A stretch of 64,000 nt of DNA from Roseateles asaccharophilus (lineage in GTDB: Bacteria > Pseudomonadota > Gammaproteobacteria > Burkholderiales > Burkholderiaceae_C), in the NCBI RefSeq assembly GCF_004362405.1, contig NZ_SNXE01000001.1, positions 124,001 to 188,000 of the forward strand, read 5' to 3'. Positions 18,963 through 28,318 of the stretch are shown here, piece after piece; the first letter of the stretch is position 1; each line of letters starts with the position of its first letter. The notes below the pieces were generated by a model. That model was not told the DNA's origin. It ran no database searches and saw only the letters and a program-made list of their open reading frames with translations. The position numbers were made by a program, and so were the translations under genes.

Positions 18963-21275
18963 ATGGTGAAGCGCATCAGCGACCCACGCGTACTGGCATC
19001 CCCGGGCCTGGCCCGGGCTCCGGTGCTGGACCGCATGTGCTCGCACTTCGTGCTCACGCTCACGGTCAAGCACGCCGCCCGCTTCAATCTGCGGCGCGAC
19101 TTCAACGGCCTGCTCTCCTTCACAGGCCGCCATCTGGTGTGGCCGCTGCGTGTGCTGGCCAGGCTGCGTGCCTATCTGGCCCAGCGCTGCCAAGGCAATG
19201 AGCTCTGGGCCGGCCACACTGCGCTGAGCGACGAGGAATTCCTCGATCGCTACGGCGTCTGGCACGGCCCCTTTGCCGAAGCCACGCTCTTCTTTTACCT
19301 GGACGAATACATCAAGGACGCGCCCAAGGACATGATGGCCTTGCTGGCCACCACCTGCGAGTGGCTGGACCGCCAGCTCAAGAAGGAATCGACCCTGGTC
19401 GAGAAGAATATCGCCGCCCTGGGCCAGCTGCTGCAACTCAACCCGGCGGAGCGCGCCATCCTGCTCTACGGCACCCTGGCCCGCTACCAGCGTGAGCTGC
19501 GCGGCGCTCTGGTGGAGTTCAAGGTCAACACCGCCCAGGAAGCCTTTGCCGCCATCGCCGCGGTGGCCGACGTCAACGCCCAGGAGGTGGCCGAGGCCCT
19601 GCGCGCCGGCTCCCGCCTGGAGCGCATCGGCATGGTGGAGAACCTGATCTCCGAACACAACATCACCGATCTGGCCGACCTGATGAAGGTCAGCGACCAG
19701 TTGCCCCCCGTGCTGATGCGCGAGTACCCCGCGCCCGGCGACCTGATGGCCGTGTTCACCCGCCCGGCCGCCAAGAGCGAGCTGCGTCCGCAGGACTTCG
19801 AGTTCGTGACGCAAGACCTGGCCCTGCTAGGCGGACTGCTGCGCGAGGCCGTGGCGCGCCGCCAGCCGGGTGTGAATGTGCTGCTCTACGGCCCGCCCGG
19901 CACCGGCAAGACCGAGCTGGCCAAGGTGGCGGCCGAGGCCGCGGGCCTGCAGCTCTACGAGGTGGAGTACGCCGATCGCGACGGCAACTCCCTGTCCGGC
20001 CGCGACCGCTACCGCAGCCTGCAGATCAGCCAGCAGTTTCTCAAGGCCAGCTCCGACGTGGCCCTGCTCTTTGACGAGGTGGAGGATGTATTCCCGCCCC
20101 TGTCCACCGACACCGTGCAGCTGATGGCCCGGCTCGACGCCGCGCTGGACGCGCCGGCCTCGGGCTCGGTCTCGGGCAAGGCCTGGGTCAACCAGATCCT
20201 GGAAACCAATCCGGTGCCGGTGATCTGGGTCACCAACCGCATCGAGCAGATCGATCCCGCGTTCCGCCGCCGCTTCCAGTACCACCTGGAGCTCAAGTCA
20301 CCGCCGCCGGGTGCTCGGGCCGCCCTGGTGCAGCGCGCTCTGGGCGGGGTGCAGGTGAGCGCCGAGTTCGCCGCCCGCCTGGCCGAGCGCCGCGGCCTGA
20401 CCCCCGCCCAGATCCGCACTGCGGTGCGCTTTGCCGAGCTGGCCGCCCCCGGCGGCGGCGGCGAAGCGGGCCTGAGCGCCGAGGCTCTGATCGAGCGCCA
20501 GCTGGCCAATGCCGACCGCGCCCTGGGCCAGCTGGGCCACGAACATGCACGCCGTGCGGTGGTCACGCGCTATGCGCTGGAGCTGCTGAATGTGGAATCT
20601 CGCTTCGAGCTGCCGCGCATCGTGGAGGCGCTACGGCGGCGCGGCAGCGGCAATCTGTGCTTCTACGGCCCGCCGGGCAGTGGCAAGACCGCCCTGGCCG
20701 AGCACATCGCCCAGGAGCTGGGCCGGCCGCTGATGATCAAGCTTGCCAGCGATCTGGCCAGCAAGTTCGTGGGCGAGACCGAGCAGAACATGGCCCGCAT
20801 GTTCGAGAGCGCCCAGAACGAAGGGGCCGTGCTGCTGCTGGACGAGGCCGACAGCTTTCTGCGCAGCCGCCGCATGGCCGAGCGCCACTACGAAGTGAGC
20901 GAGGTCAACGAGATGCTGGCCGGCATGGAGCGCTTTGCCGGCGTCTTCATCTGCACCACCAATCTCTTCGAGGAGCTGGACGAGGCCGCGCTGCGCCGCT
21001 TCGCCTTCAAGATCCGCTTCAAGGCCCTGCACCCCGAGCAGCGCGAGCTGATGTTCGAACGCGAGTCCGGCGCCACGCCGGATGCCGATCAACGCCGGCG
21101 CCTGGCCGCCCTGGACCAGCTCACCCCCGGCGACTTCGCGGCCGTGCGCCAGCAGGTCGAGATCCTGGGCGAGACCTTCACCCCGGATGAATTCCTCAGC
21201 CAGCTGGAGGCGGAGCACCGCGTGAAGCCGGAGGTGCGGCAGCGGCGGGCGATGGGGTTTGGGCGCCTGGCTTGA
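18963..21275 (+). CDS. AAA-family ATPase with two AAA modules
   Basis: A 770-residue cytoplasmic ATPase. An all-helical N-terminal region (about 1-270) is followed by AAA module 1 (Walker A GPPGTGKT 310-317; Walker B LLFDEVEDVF) and AAA module 2 (Walker A GPPGSGKT 569-576; Walker B LLLDEADSFL; NEMLAGMERF; arginine-finger-like ALRRFAFKI). Module 2 resembles Vps4/FtsH-type classic AAA domains. It is not ClpA, ClpB or Cdc48, whose N-domains and linkers differ. It probably remodels proteins or complexes, and the substrate is unknown. Both modules keep their catalytic residues. GAGGAG precedes the ATG. It is a single-gene unit after the DUF3567 gene. Confidence 0.82.
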   Translation: MVKRISDPRVLASPGLARAPVLDRMCSHFVLTLTVKHAARFNLRRDFNGLLSFTGRHLVWPLRVLARLRAYLAQRCQGNELWAGHTALSDEEFLDRYGVWHGPFAEATLFFYLDEYIKDAPKDMMALLATTCEWLDRQLKKESTLVEKNIAALGQLLQLNPAERAILLYGTLARYQRELRGALVEFKVNTAQEAFAAIAAVADVNAQEVAEALRAGSRLERIGMVENLISEHNITDLADLMKVSDQLPPVLMREYPAPGDLMAVFTRPAAKSELRPQDFEFVTQDLALLGGLLREAVARRQPGVNVLLYGPPGTGKTELAKVAAEAAGLQLYEVEYADRDGNSLSGRDRYRSLQISQQFLKASSDVALLFDEVEDVFPPLSTDTVQLMARLDAALDAPASGSVSGKAWVNQILETNPVPVIWVTNRIEQIDPAFRRRFQYHLELKSPPPGARAALVQRALGGVQVSAEFAARLAERRGLTPAQIRTAVRFAELAAPGGGGEAGLSAEALIERQLANADRALGQLGHEHARRAVVTRYALELLNVESRFELPRIVEALRRRGSGNLCFYGPPGSGKTALAEHIAQELGRPLMIKLASDLASKFVGETEQNMARMFESAQNEGAVLLLDEADSFLRSRRMAERHYEVSEVNEMLAGMERFAGVFICTTNLFEELDEAALRRFAFKIRFKALHPEQRELMFERESGATPDADQRRRLAALDQLTPGDFAAVRQQVEILGETFTPDEFLSQLEAEHRVKPEVRQRRAMGFGRLA

Positions 21276-21385
21276 CGCGCCGCCCGACAGACTCGGGACA
21301 CAGCTGTCGAAATATCTGACATTGCGGCCGCTCGCAGTCGGCAGGAATGAACTGATATTGTTACAAAACAATGACTTGCGGCGAC

Positions 21386-21400
21386 TGGTACGAATTCTGC
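21386..21400 (+). promoter_or_regulatory. Sigma-54-like promoter upstream of the PEP-CTERM gene
   Basis: TGGTACGAATTCTGC keeps the -24 GG and -12 GC with exact GG-N10-GC spacing, with two mismatches to TGGCAC-N5-TTGC, and is followed by TT. Initiation near 21412 would leave a leader of about 36 bases before the ATG at 21448. In exosortase-containing bacteria, PEP-CTERM genes are often driven by RpoN with the PrsR regulator, so the context supports the site. Confidence 0.6.
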
Positions 21401-21447
21401 TTGTAACCCAGCACACAAGGCGCACTCACAATCATCGAGGTGTCCAT

Positions 21448-22149
21448 ATGAAGAAATTCACCCAATTGCTCACCGCCACCGTCCTGACCTTGGGCGCCAC
21501 GGCCTCATGGGCCGGTGCCGAGTATTGCAGCAACGTCGATGCGACGCCTGGGGTCACGGCCGACGGTCAGAAAAACGGCGATGTGACCTTCCGCAATGCC
21601 GCTGCGAATGACTGCTATGGCCTCGGAACCGTCGCACTGAACGGCGACGCCAAGGAACTTGCCGCGGTGAATGCCCTCAAGTGGGCGTCGCTGGCAGATC
21701 AGTTCAGCCTGCTGCAAAAGTCCGACAACTCGGACCAAAGCGCCGATCTCTGGAAGCTGGATGCAGACCCTTCCGCCACCGGAACCTGGAATCTCAAGTA
21801 CACCGGCAACGTCAGCCCGCTCTTCATGGACTTCGTTGTTCTGCTGAAGGCAGGCTCCACGGGCTGGGCGATGTATTTCTTTGACGATATTGCGTTCACC
21901 ACAAACAACAACTCCGGTTCGGGCAGCTACAAGATCACATGGCTGAACAACGGCGGCAATACGCCGGGCCTGTCTCACCTGAGCCTGTTTGGCCGCGTCG
22001 GTGAAGATGGCGGCGGTGGCGGTCAATGCCTGCCGGGCACCTGCCCCCGGACCGTTCCCGAACCCGCCAGCCTGGGTTTGGCCGGTTTGGGGCTGCTGGG
22101 CCTGTTCGCTGCGAGCCGCCGTCGTCACACCGTGGTCAAGGCACACTGA
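21448..22149 (+). CDS. PEP-CTERM sorted exported protein
   Basis: A 233-residue exported protein. It has a signal peptide (1-22, ending ASWAG), an extracellular domain rich in Asn/Gly/Asp (about 23-195) without recognised enzyme motifs, and a C-terminal PEP-CTERM sorting signal. The signal comprises VPEP at 203-206, the hydrophobic stretch SLGLAGLGLLGLFAAS, then SRRRH. Such proteins are cut and transferred by an exosortase (EpsH/XrtA type) on export, often with exopolysaccharide production. No exosortase gene lies in the window, so the enzyme must be elsewhere. The body is less GC-biased than the neighbours. A sigma-54-like promoter precedes the gene and a strong terminator follows it, so it is monocistronic. 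Confidence 0.9.
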   Translation: MKKFTQLLTATVLTLGATASWAGAEYCSNVDATPGVTADGQKNGDVTFRNAAANDCYGLGTVALNGDAKELAAVNALKWASLADQFSLLQKSDNSDQSADLWKLDADPSATGTWNLKYTGNVSPLFMDFVVLLKAGSTGWAMYFFDDIAFTTNNNSGSGSYKITWLNNGGNTPGLSHLSLFGRVGEDGGGGGQCLPGTCPRTVPEPASLGLAGLGLLGLFAASRRRHTVVKAH

Positions 22150-22190
22150 CGGCGCTGGCGCGCAGCAGCACAGGCTTCGCGCCCAAGCCC

Positions 22191-22225
22191 AAAGCCGCAC
22201 CCGTTTCGACGGTGCGGCTTTTTTT
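22191..22225 (+). terminator. Rho-independent terminator after the PEP-CTERM gene
   Basis: The stem AAAGCCGCACC pairs exactly with GGTGCGGCTTT across a 9-base loop and is followed by a run of T residues. It lies 42 bases past the stop. Confidence 0.9.
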
Positions 22226-22370
22226 GTGCCTGAAGCTTGAGGCTCCGGTCAGCTCCTGTCGGCGCGCTCACTGCGCGTCAGCACGGCACACGATGCGTGC
22301 GGTGCGGCGGAGCAGATCAGTCCCATCACCCTGAAGGGGCGCGCCAAGGCGCAAGCCCCGGTGCCGCGGC

Positions 22371-22406
22371 AAAAGAAAACCCCGACCACTTCGCAGCAGC
22401 CGGGGT
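22371..22406 (-). terminator. Rho-independent terminator of the subtilase gene
   Basis: On the minus strand ACCCCG pairs with CGGGGT around a loop of about 16 bases and is followed by TTTCTTTT. It begins 32 bases past the stop codon of the subtilase gene. Confidence 0.75.
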
Positions 22407-22437
22407 AGATACTGGGCCTCGATCAGCTCTTGCTGAT

Positions 22438-24549
22438 TCACCTCTTGCTGACCGATGCCGTTGCCGCCGTGCTATTGCCCGCGGCATCTGTGGCCACGGC
22501 CCTGATGCTGTAGGAGCCTGCGGCTGCCTTGCGGGTGTTCCAGCTGTAGCTCAGGCTGCCGCCGGTGCCGCTGGCGACCAAGGCGCCGTTGATGAAGAGG
22601 CTTTGCTTGAGCCCTGCCGCACCGGCATTGTCGGAGGCCGACACGCTGATGCTGACCGTTCCGGACACCACGGCGCCATTGGCGGGGTTCAGCAGGCTGA
22701 CGACAGGCGCCACCGTGTCGGCGGCCACGGCATTGGCCACGCTGACGGTCAGGTTCGCCGACGTCCCCGTGTTGCCCGCCGCATCGCTGCCCCGAACCAC
22801 AAGCGTTGTATTGCCATTGGCCCTCGACGTCGTATCCCAGGTGAAGGCAAAGGGGCTGGTGGTTTCTGTGGCGACGACCACGCCATTGACGAGCAGTTCC
22901 GCTTTGGTCACCCCCACGTTGTCCGTCGCGCTGGCACTCACCGACACCAGTCCGCTGACACTGCTGCCATTGCCGGGGCTGGTGATGCTCACCACGGGTG
23001 CCTGCGTATCAGCGACGGCCATGGCCTTGGCTGTCTGAACCGCCGCCGCCGCATCGACTCGACCGAAGCCATAATGCTTGTCGCGGCCGGCCGCGCCGAG
23101 ATCCCTGGCGCTGCTGTAGAGCGCGTTCTGCACCTGGGCCACGCTTAAGTCGGGTCGTGCCGACATCACCAAGGCCGCCACACCCGCGGCCAAAGGTGCC
23201 GCAAACGAGGTGCCCGACGGTGCGGTATAGCCCCCCGCGCGCTCCGTGGTCCAAATACCTTCACCGGGGGCAGCCAGACTCACGAGACTGCCCCAGTTCG
23301 ACCAGGAGGTGATCACATCGGCGCTGTTGGTCGCCGAGACGACCGTGATCGAGGTGCTGGTTGCAGTGGTGACCTCGGTGCCGGCATTGCCCGCACTGAC
23401 GAAGACCACGCCCCCCTTGGATCGCATGTAATCGGCCGCCGACATGACCGAGGAACTGCTGGCGGCGCCATAGCTGATATTGGCCACCTTGGCCCCGTTA
23501 TCAGCCGCCCAATACAAGCCGCTGGCCACATGACTCCAGTAGGCATAGGCATTCGCATCGGAAATCCGTATCGGCATCAGCCGGGCGGCCCCCGCCGTGC
23601 CCGCGACACCCGCGGCGTTGTTCAGACTGGCCGCCAACACGCCCGCCACCATGGTGCCGTGCCCATTGACATCGGCGGTGTTGTTGTTGCCGTCAATGAC
23701 GTTCCAGCCCGGCACCATGCGCGCCGCCAGATCGGGATGGGAGCCATTGACGCCGGAGTCGAGAACGGCAACCGTCACGCCAGCGCCCTGGGCACTGTCC
23801 CAGGCGGTCGGGGCATTGACGGTCGATAGATGCCACTGACTACCCAAGTAGGGATCGTTGGGGGTCAATGAAGCCGGCACACGGTAATCCAGCTCGACGA
23901 AGCGGAAATGTGGATTGTTCCCAAGCACAGCCAGCATGGCGCGCTCATTGCCCACCTGGGGCAGGTCGATCACGAAGAGATTGCTCTTGGCAATGCGGCG
24001 CGCCTTGGCGGCGCCCAGACCGCGGGCCTGCGCCTCCACCTGCGCGTCCTTCAAGCCGGCCCGGACCCCCGCCAGCAGCCGCCCTGGCGCAAACTGAGGC
24101 TCTGCACCCGCTGCCGTGGGTTGCTGGCGAAGGAATTCCTCCAGATGAGCCTCGGACAGAACGCGCTCAGCGCGCAGCACATGCCGCCCCTCCACCGTCA
24201 CCAGCAGACAGTGGGTTCCCTCGCAGTAGCTGAGCGCGGTGTACTTGATATCGCGGCCCCAGTCACTGCGGGACAGGGACTCGCAGTACTGCTTGCCGTA
24301 CTGCAGACCGCCGAGTTCGGGGCGGTAGCTCTGCCGGCCCTCAATGCCCGCGCGCGAGATCTCGACCACCTCGTCAAAGCGCAGCTTGTCCATGCGCTCG
24401 CGCAGTCGCTGCCGGGTCTGCGCCGGCAAGTCCCCGTAGCGCAGGGTCGCTTCCGCGACATTGCCTTCGTTGGCGGGCAACTGCCCCAATTCCAGGCCAC
24501 ATCCATTGGCTGCCAGACTCGCGGCCAGTGCAATTGCGCTCAGTGCCAT
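22438..24549 (-). CDS. S8 family serine peptidase (subtilase) with two Ig-like C-terminal domains
   Basis: A 703-residue predicted secreted subtilase. The N-terminal hydrophobic segment (MALSAIALAASLAANG) has no basic n-region, then a propeptide-like domain runs to about residue 225. In the catalytic domain all key residues are present: Asp264 in VAVLDSGVN, His297 in VNGHGTMVAG, oxyanion Asn388 in VSAGNAG, Ser448 in SGTSFAAP. After about residue 510 come two repeated beta-sandwich domains (DTQAPVVSITSPGNGSSVSG and DTVAPVVSLLNPANGAVVSG) of the Big_9/Ig-like type used for substrate or cell-wall binding. The ATG is preferred over an upstream TTG because AGGAG lies 6 bases before it. It is convergent with the PEP-CTERM gene, with a terminator for each. 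Confidence 0.92.
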   Translation of the reverse strand: MALSAIALAASLAANGCGLELGQLPANEGNVAEATLRYGDLPAQTRQRLRERMDKLRFDEVVEISRAGIEGRQSYRPELGGLQYGKQYCESLSRSDWGRDIKYTALSYCEGTHCLLVTVEGRHVLRAERVLSEAHLEEFLRQQPTAAGAEPQFAPGRLLAGVRAGLKDAQVEAQARGLGAAKARRIAKSNLFVIDLPQVGNERAMLAVLGNNPHFRFVELDYRVPASLTPNDPYLGSQWHLSTVNAPTAWDSAQGAGVTVAVLDSGVNGSHPDLAARMVPGWNVIDGNNNTADVNGHGTMVAGVLAASLNNAAGVAGTAGAARLMPIRISDANAYAYWSHVASGLYWAADNGAKVANISYGAASSSSVMSAADYMRSKGGVVFVSAGNAGTEVTTATSTSITVVSATNSADVITSWSNWGSLVSLAAPGEGIWTTERAGGYTAPSGTSFAAPLAAGVAALVMSARPDLSVAQVQNALYSSARDLGAAGRDKHYGFGRVDAAAAVQTAKAMAVADTQAPVVSITSPGNGSSVSGLVSVSASATDNVGVTKAELLVNGVVVATETTSPFAFTWDTTSRANGNTTLVVRGSDAAGNTGTSANLTVSVANAVAADTVAPVVSLLNPANGAVVSGTVSISVSASDNAGAAGLKQSLFINGALVASGTGGSLSYSWNTRKAAAGSYSIRAVATDAAGNSTAATASVSKR

Positions 24550-24920
24550 ACCCAACTCCTACTGCAGTGGATCAATCCAATGGCAGGGACACGCTCTCCC
24601 GTGGCGAATGGCGCTCACTGCCCTTGCGATGGTGCGGCCCATGAAGGCTGCGACTACCGCGTGATGACAGCTTAGGAAACGCCCTCTAGCGAGGTCTGTA
24701 AGCTATTGTTGCCCCGCGCCACATGTCGGCTGTTTTCGTCATTAATCCTCAAATCGAGGATTGCCGCAAGGGCCTGCCCCCCGTCCGCGGTGGGGGTGCC
24801 CGGCGGAGGTCAGAGGCACTTCAGACTCGTCACGATGACGGCCGCCCCATGGCCGGGCTGTGGCCGCATCATCGGGCTTGAGGCCAAGCGCTGGCTTGCC
24901 GACACGCCCCCCAACGCCCC
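24550..24920. other. Intergenic stretch with one inverted repeat
   Basis: 371 bases between the subtilase start and the amidohydrolase stop, both minus-strand genes. A perfect 7-base inverted repeat, AATCCTC-AAATC-GAGGATT (24744-24762), lies about 195 bases upstream of the subtilase start and could be an operator. There is no U-tract on either side. Short open frames here have no coding character. I see no convincing -35/-10 pair and no RNA gene. Confidence 0.6.
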
Positions 24921-26897
24921 TCAGGGCCGTTGCCCAAGCGCCGCGCTCCTGGGCTGCATGGCCATGAGCAGGAAGTTGGACACACAGGCACCGTGATGCT
25001 GAGGCTGCGCGGCACGCAGCAGGGCCACACCGCGGCGCAGCTCCGTGTCGGGCAGGCCCGACATCTCGGCATAGGAGGCCATCACCTGCAGGGCACGAGA
25101 GAACGCTGCGCCCGCCTCGCTGGTGAGCGGCACATCCGAGGTCTCGGCGCGCAGGGCCTCGGCGCTGTAGACCACACGGTCTTCCTTGATGGTCTGCATC
25201 ACCTTCAGGGTGTCGAGCTTCTCGGGATCCATGGCCGTCGGGTCCGCCGAGAGCAGCACCAGATCGGCCAGCTTGCCCGGCGCGAGAGAGCCCTTGCTGG
25301 CTTCCTCAAAGTGCTGCCAGGCCGGCCAGAGCGTCATGGCCTTGAGCGCCGTCTCCACCTTGACGCGATGCTTGGGCCCCAGGATGTCGCCCGAACGGGA
25401 GCGGCGCGTCACCGTGGAGTACAGCACGCGCATCGAATCGGGGAAAGCGACCGGCGCATCGTGATGGGTGCCGAACATCATGTCGCGTTGCAGAACCCAG
25501 CCCGTTGGCGAAATATCGTCCGCCAGGATAGGGCCGACGGTGTGCTCCCGGTGCCAGTCGCCCCAATAGAAGGTATGCATGGGGAACAGCGAGGGGAAGA
25601 CGCCCAGTTCCTTGAGCGCGTCCACCTGATCCTCGCGCAGGAACTGGCCATGGATGAGCACCGGGCGCCGGCCGGGCCCATGCTCCAGCCTGGCCGCGCG
25701 GATGGCACTGAGCAGCACATCGGAGGCGCGCTCGCCATTGGCATGCGTGAGGATCTGCACCCCGTTCTTGAAGGCCCAGCGGATGGCGTCATTGACCTGA
25801 GCCTCGGTCGCAGCCGGGTAGCCGGCATAGCCCGGCGGGTAGTTGCCCACGGGCTTGTAGTAGGGACGATCGCGCCAGGCCGTGAAGCCCTGAGGGCTGC
25901 CATCGATGGTGAGCTTGGCGCCTCCCACCCGCACCCGGTTCACATAGTGCTGCGAGATATTGGCGGTGATGAAGTTGCGGTCCACCAGCACATCGGGAAA
26001 GGCCACGATATCGATGTCAAAGCCGCCCTTGGCGGCGACCTGCCGCAGCGTGCCCACCGTGTCCGGCATGGCGCGCCCCTCCTGGGCCGTGGTGTAGCCG
26101 TAGCGGGTCCAGAGTCGCGCGCCCGCCCGCGCAAACTCGGCAAAGCCTTCCGGCCCCAGGCCGCCCAGCAGCTTGACCAGGGCATGGAAATGCGCGGTCT
26201 CCTCCATCACGCCATCGGGTCGGCCGTCCGCCAGGCGCCGGATGATGCCGCCCGCCGGATCGGGGCTGCGGGCATTGAGGCCCAGCTTCTTCAGCGCCGC
26301 CGTGTTGGCCGCCCCAAAGTGCCCCGACTGATGAATGAGGTAGACCGGAACATCGGCGGACACGGCGTCCAAGTCGGCCGCCGTGGGGTGGCGCCGCTCG
26401 GCCATCTGGGCCGGGTCATAACCAAAGCCGATGATGGCCCCCAGGCGCTTGACCATCTCCGCCTGCTCGACATGCCAGGCCCGCAGCACGCGCTGCAGCG
26501 AGGCCATGTCCTTGACCTGTCCGTCGGGCGGAGCGAGCAAGTTGGCCGAGGACGCCTGCAGGCCGCCGCCGACCACATGGCCATGGCTGTCCACGAAGCC
26601 CGGCAGCAGCGCGCGCCCGCCCAGATCAACCATCACCGTCCCGGCACCCGCATGCCGCATGACCTCGGCCCGGCTGCCGACGGCCAGGATGCGGCCCTGA
26701 CGTGTGGCCAGGGCTTCGGCACGAGGCTGTGCGTCTTCCATGGTCAGAATGGCGCCACCGGTGTAGATCTTGTCGGCAAGTTCCTGTGCCGAGACCCAGC
26801 TCGCCACCAGCAGCGGCATGGCGGCGGCCAGCATGCGCAAGTACCTCACTCGCTGGCCAGTGGCATGAACATGAACTTTGTAGGGCGGGTGATTCAT
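24921..26897 (-). CDS. Exported amidohydrolase, YtcJ-like (Amidohydro_3)
   Basis: A 658-residue metal-dependent hydrolase. It has a signal-type N-terminus (hydrophobic about 18-35, cleavage near SAQE), then the characteristic start ADKIYTGGAILTMEDAQPRAEALA. The metal-binding DSHGHV (about 103-108) is the HxH site of the amidohydrolase superfamily. ILTHANGERASD and LIHGQFLREDQVD carry further ligand histidines, and ADLVLLSADP is the usual C-terminal barrel return. YtcJ-like enzymes act on varied amides and esters; the substrate cannot be read from sequence. Export is unusual for the superfamily but known in this subgroup. GAGGAG lies 4 bases before the chosen ATG. No partner gene is adjacent. 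Confidence 0.88.
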   Translation of the reverse strand: MNHPPYKVHVHATGQRVRYLRMLAAAMPLLVASWVSAQELADKIYTGGAILTMEDAQPRAEALATRQGRILAVGSRAEVMRHAGAGTVMVDLGGRALLPGFVDSHGHVVGGGLQASSANLLAPPDGQVKDMASLQRVLRAWHVEQAEMVKRLGAIIGFGYDPAQMAERRHPTAADLDAVSADVPVYLIHQSGHFGAANTAALKKLGLNARSPDPAGGIIRRLADGRPDGVMEETAHFHALVKLLGGLGPEGFAEFARAGARLWTRYGYTTAQEGRAMPDTVGTLRQVAAKGGFDIDIVAFPDVLVDRNFITANISQHYVNRVRVGGAKLTIDGSPQGFTAWRDRPYYKPVGNYPPGYAGYPAATEAQVNDAIRWAFKNGVQILTHANGERASDVLLSAIRAARLEHGPGRRPVLIHGQFLREDQVDALKELGVFPSLFPMHTFYWGDWHREHTVGPILADDISPTGWVLQRDMMFGTHHDAPVAFPDSMRVLYSTVTRRSRSGDILGPKHRVKVETALKAMTLWPAWQHFEEASKGSLAPGKLADLVLLSADPTAMDPEKLDTLKVMQTIKEDRVVYSAEALRAETSDVPLTSEAGAAFSRALQVMASYAEMSGLPDTELRRGVALLRAAQPQHHGACVSNFLLMAMQPRSAALGQRP

Positions 26898-27035
26898 GGA
26901 ACTCCTCAAGGCCATCGCGGCATCACATCAAGACGGTCCAGACTAGGCATGCCTGTTGCAATCAAGGCATAACAACCCGGCAGGCTTTTGCGGCACGGTC
27001 CGCAGCGTGGCGAGTTTCCATGGCATGGTAACGAC

Positions 27036-27518
27036 ATGACGCAAAAGGAACTGCCACATAGCCTGAAGATCGTCACCGTCTGGCTGGGCGTGACCCTGCT
27101 GGTATTTCTGGGCTTCAAGGGCTGGGAGCACCAGCAGCAGCAGGCGCGCATCGAGCTGCAGGAGGGGCGCATCGTGCTGCAGCGCGCGCCGGATGGCCAC
27201 TTTCACTGGCGCGGCCGCATCAATGGCGTGGAGGCCGACTTTCTGGTGGACACCGGTGCCAGCGGCACCGCCCTGCCCGAGGCCCTGGCCCGCCAGGCGG
27301 GCCTGCAGCCCGAAGGCGAGGTGCGGTCGCAGACGGCGGGGGGACTGGTCAAGGGCTGGCGCAGCCGGGCCACCATCACGCTGGAGGGTGGTGTGCGGGC
27401 CGAGCGCCTGCCCGTCACGGTGCTGCCCGAGCTGCATGCGCCGCTGCTGGGCATGGACCTGCTGGGACGCATGCAGTTCAGCCAGAGCCAAGGCCGTCTC
27501 ACATTTGAAGCGCCCTAG
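27036..27518 (+). CDS. Membrane-anchored retropepsin-like aspartic protease
   Basis: A 160-residue protein with one N-terminal membrane segment (about 10-28, LKIVTVWLGVTLLVFLGF) and a periplasmic retroviral-type aspartic protease domain. The active-site motif VDTGASGTALP (Asp at about residue 71) and the second signature LLGMDLLGRM near the C-terminus match the bacterial clan AA family (TIGR02281-like). One monomer supplies one catalytic Asp, so a homodimer is expected. The physiological substrate is unknown. It stands alone between the divergent amidohydrolase and phaM. Confidence 0.85.
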   Translation: MTQKELPHSLKIVTVWLGVTLLVFLGFKGWEHQQQQARIELQEGRIVLQRAPDGHFHWRGRINGVEADFLVDTGASGTALPEALARQAGLQPEGEVRSQTAGGLVKGWRSRATITLEGGVRAERLPVTVLPELHAPLLGMDLLGRMQFSQSQGRLTFEAP

Positions 27519-27574
27519 GCTTACCATCGAGCCGGCAAGTCACCCACCGCATCCAACAAGATCCAGGAGACCCC

Positions 27575-28318
27575 ATGGCCGACAGCAGCAACAGCTTCAC
27601 CAAATTCGTGCCCGGCTTCGACTTTCTGCAAGGCCTGGTCAAGAACGCCGGCGCGGCCCTGCCGGGCATCGGGCAATGGGTGGCCCCCACGCTCAATCCC
27701 GAGGAGCTGGAAAAGCGCATCGAGGAACTGCGCACCGTGCAGTTCTGGCTGGAGCAGAACGCCCGCATGCTGGGCGCCACCATCCAGGCCCTGGAGGTGC
27801 AGCGCATGACCCTGTCCACGCTCAAGTCCATGAACGTGCCCCTGGGCGATCTGAGCCAGGCACTCAAGGTGCCGCCCATGCCCACGGGCCTGCCTGAAAT
27901 GCCCGCCACGCCAACGGCGGCCACGCCGAGCGCCAAGGCTGGCGGCAGCGGCAAGGCCAAGAAGGAGGCGGCGCCCGCGGCGGGCAGCCTGCCCACGGTG
28001 GATCCCATGCAGTGGTGGTCCTCGCTCAGCCAGCAGTTCACCCAGCTGGCGGCCAATGCCATGAAGGACACGGCCACCGACGCGGCCAAGAACCTGGCCG
28101 GCGCCATCGTCAAGCAGAGCTTCGACGCCGCGGGCGAGACGCTCAAGAAGGCCGCCGCCATGCCTGGCGCCATGATCAAGACGGCAGGCAGCAGCGCGGC
28201 CGCCGCCGTCGCCGCGGGCGCCAAGCCCAAGACGCGCACCAGCCGTGCCAGCAGCTCGGGCCGCGGCAAGACCAGCGGCAGTGCCACGCGCCGGCGCGGC
28301 GGCGGCGCGACCCCATGA
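27575..28318 (+). CDS. phaM: PHA-granule associated protein PhaM
   Basis: A 247-residue protein matching PhaM, which binds polyhydroxyalkanoate granules, PHA synthase (PhaC) and DNA, and distributes granules between daughter cells. The N-terminus FVPGFDFLQGLVKNAG, the helical LNPEELEKRIEELRTVQFWL and the C-terminal basic tail (KPKTRTSRASSSGRGKT, histone-H1-like DNA-binding) follow the PhaM plan, with an Ala/Pro/Lys linker between. AGGAG precedes the ATG. The stop overlaps the next ATG by four bases (ATGA), so the FIST gene is translationally coupled to it. Confidence 0.88.
   Translation: MADSSNSFTKFVPGFDFLQGLVKNAGAALPGIGQWVAPTLNPEELEKRIEELRTVQFWLEQNARMLGATIQALEVQRMTLSTLKSMNVPLGDLSQALKVPPMPTGLPEMPATPTAATPSAKAGGSGKAKKEAAPAAGSLPTVDPMQWWSSLSQQFTQLAANAMKDTATDAAKNLAGAIVKQSFDAAGETLKKAAAMPGAMIKTAGSSAAAAVAAGAKPKTRTSRASSSGRGKTSGSATRRRGGGATP

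Noticed and set aside
24706-24996. Short plus-strand open frame in the intergenic stretch before the amidohydrolase gene
   Set aside because: The product has no family resemblance, no ribosome site is seen, and it runs into the end of the amidohydrolase gene.
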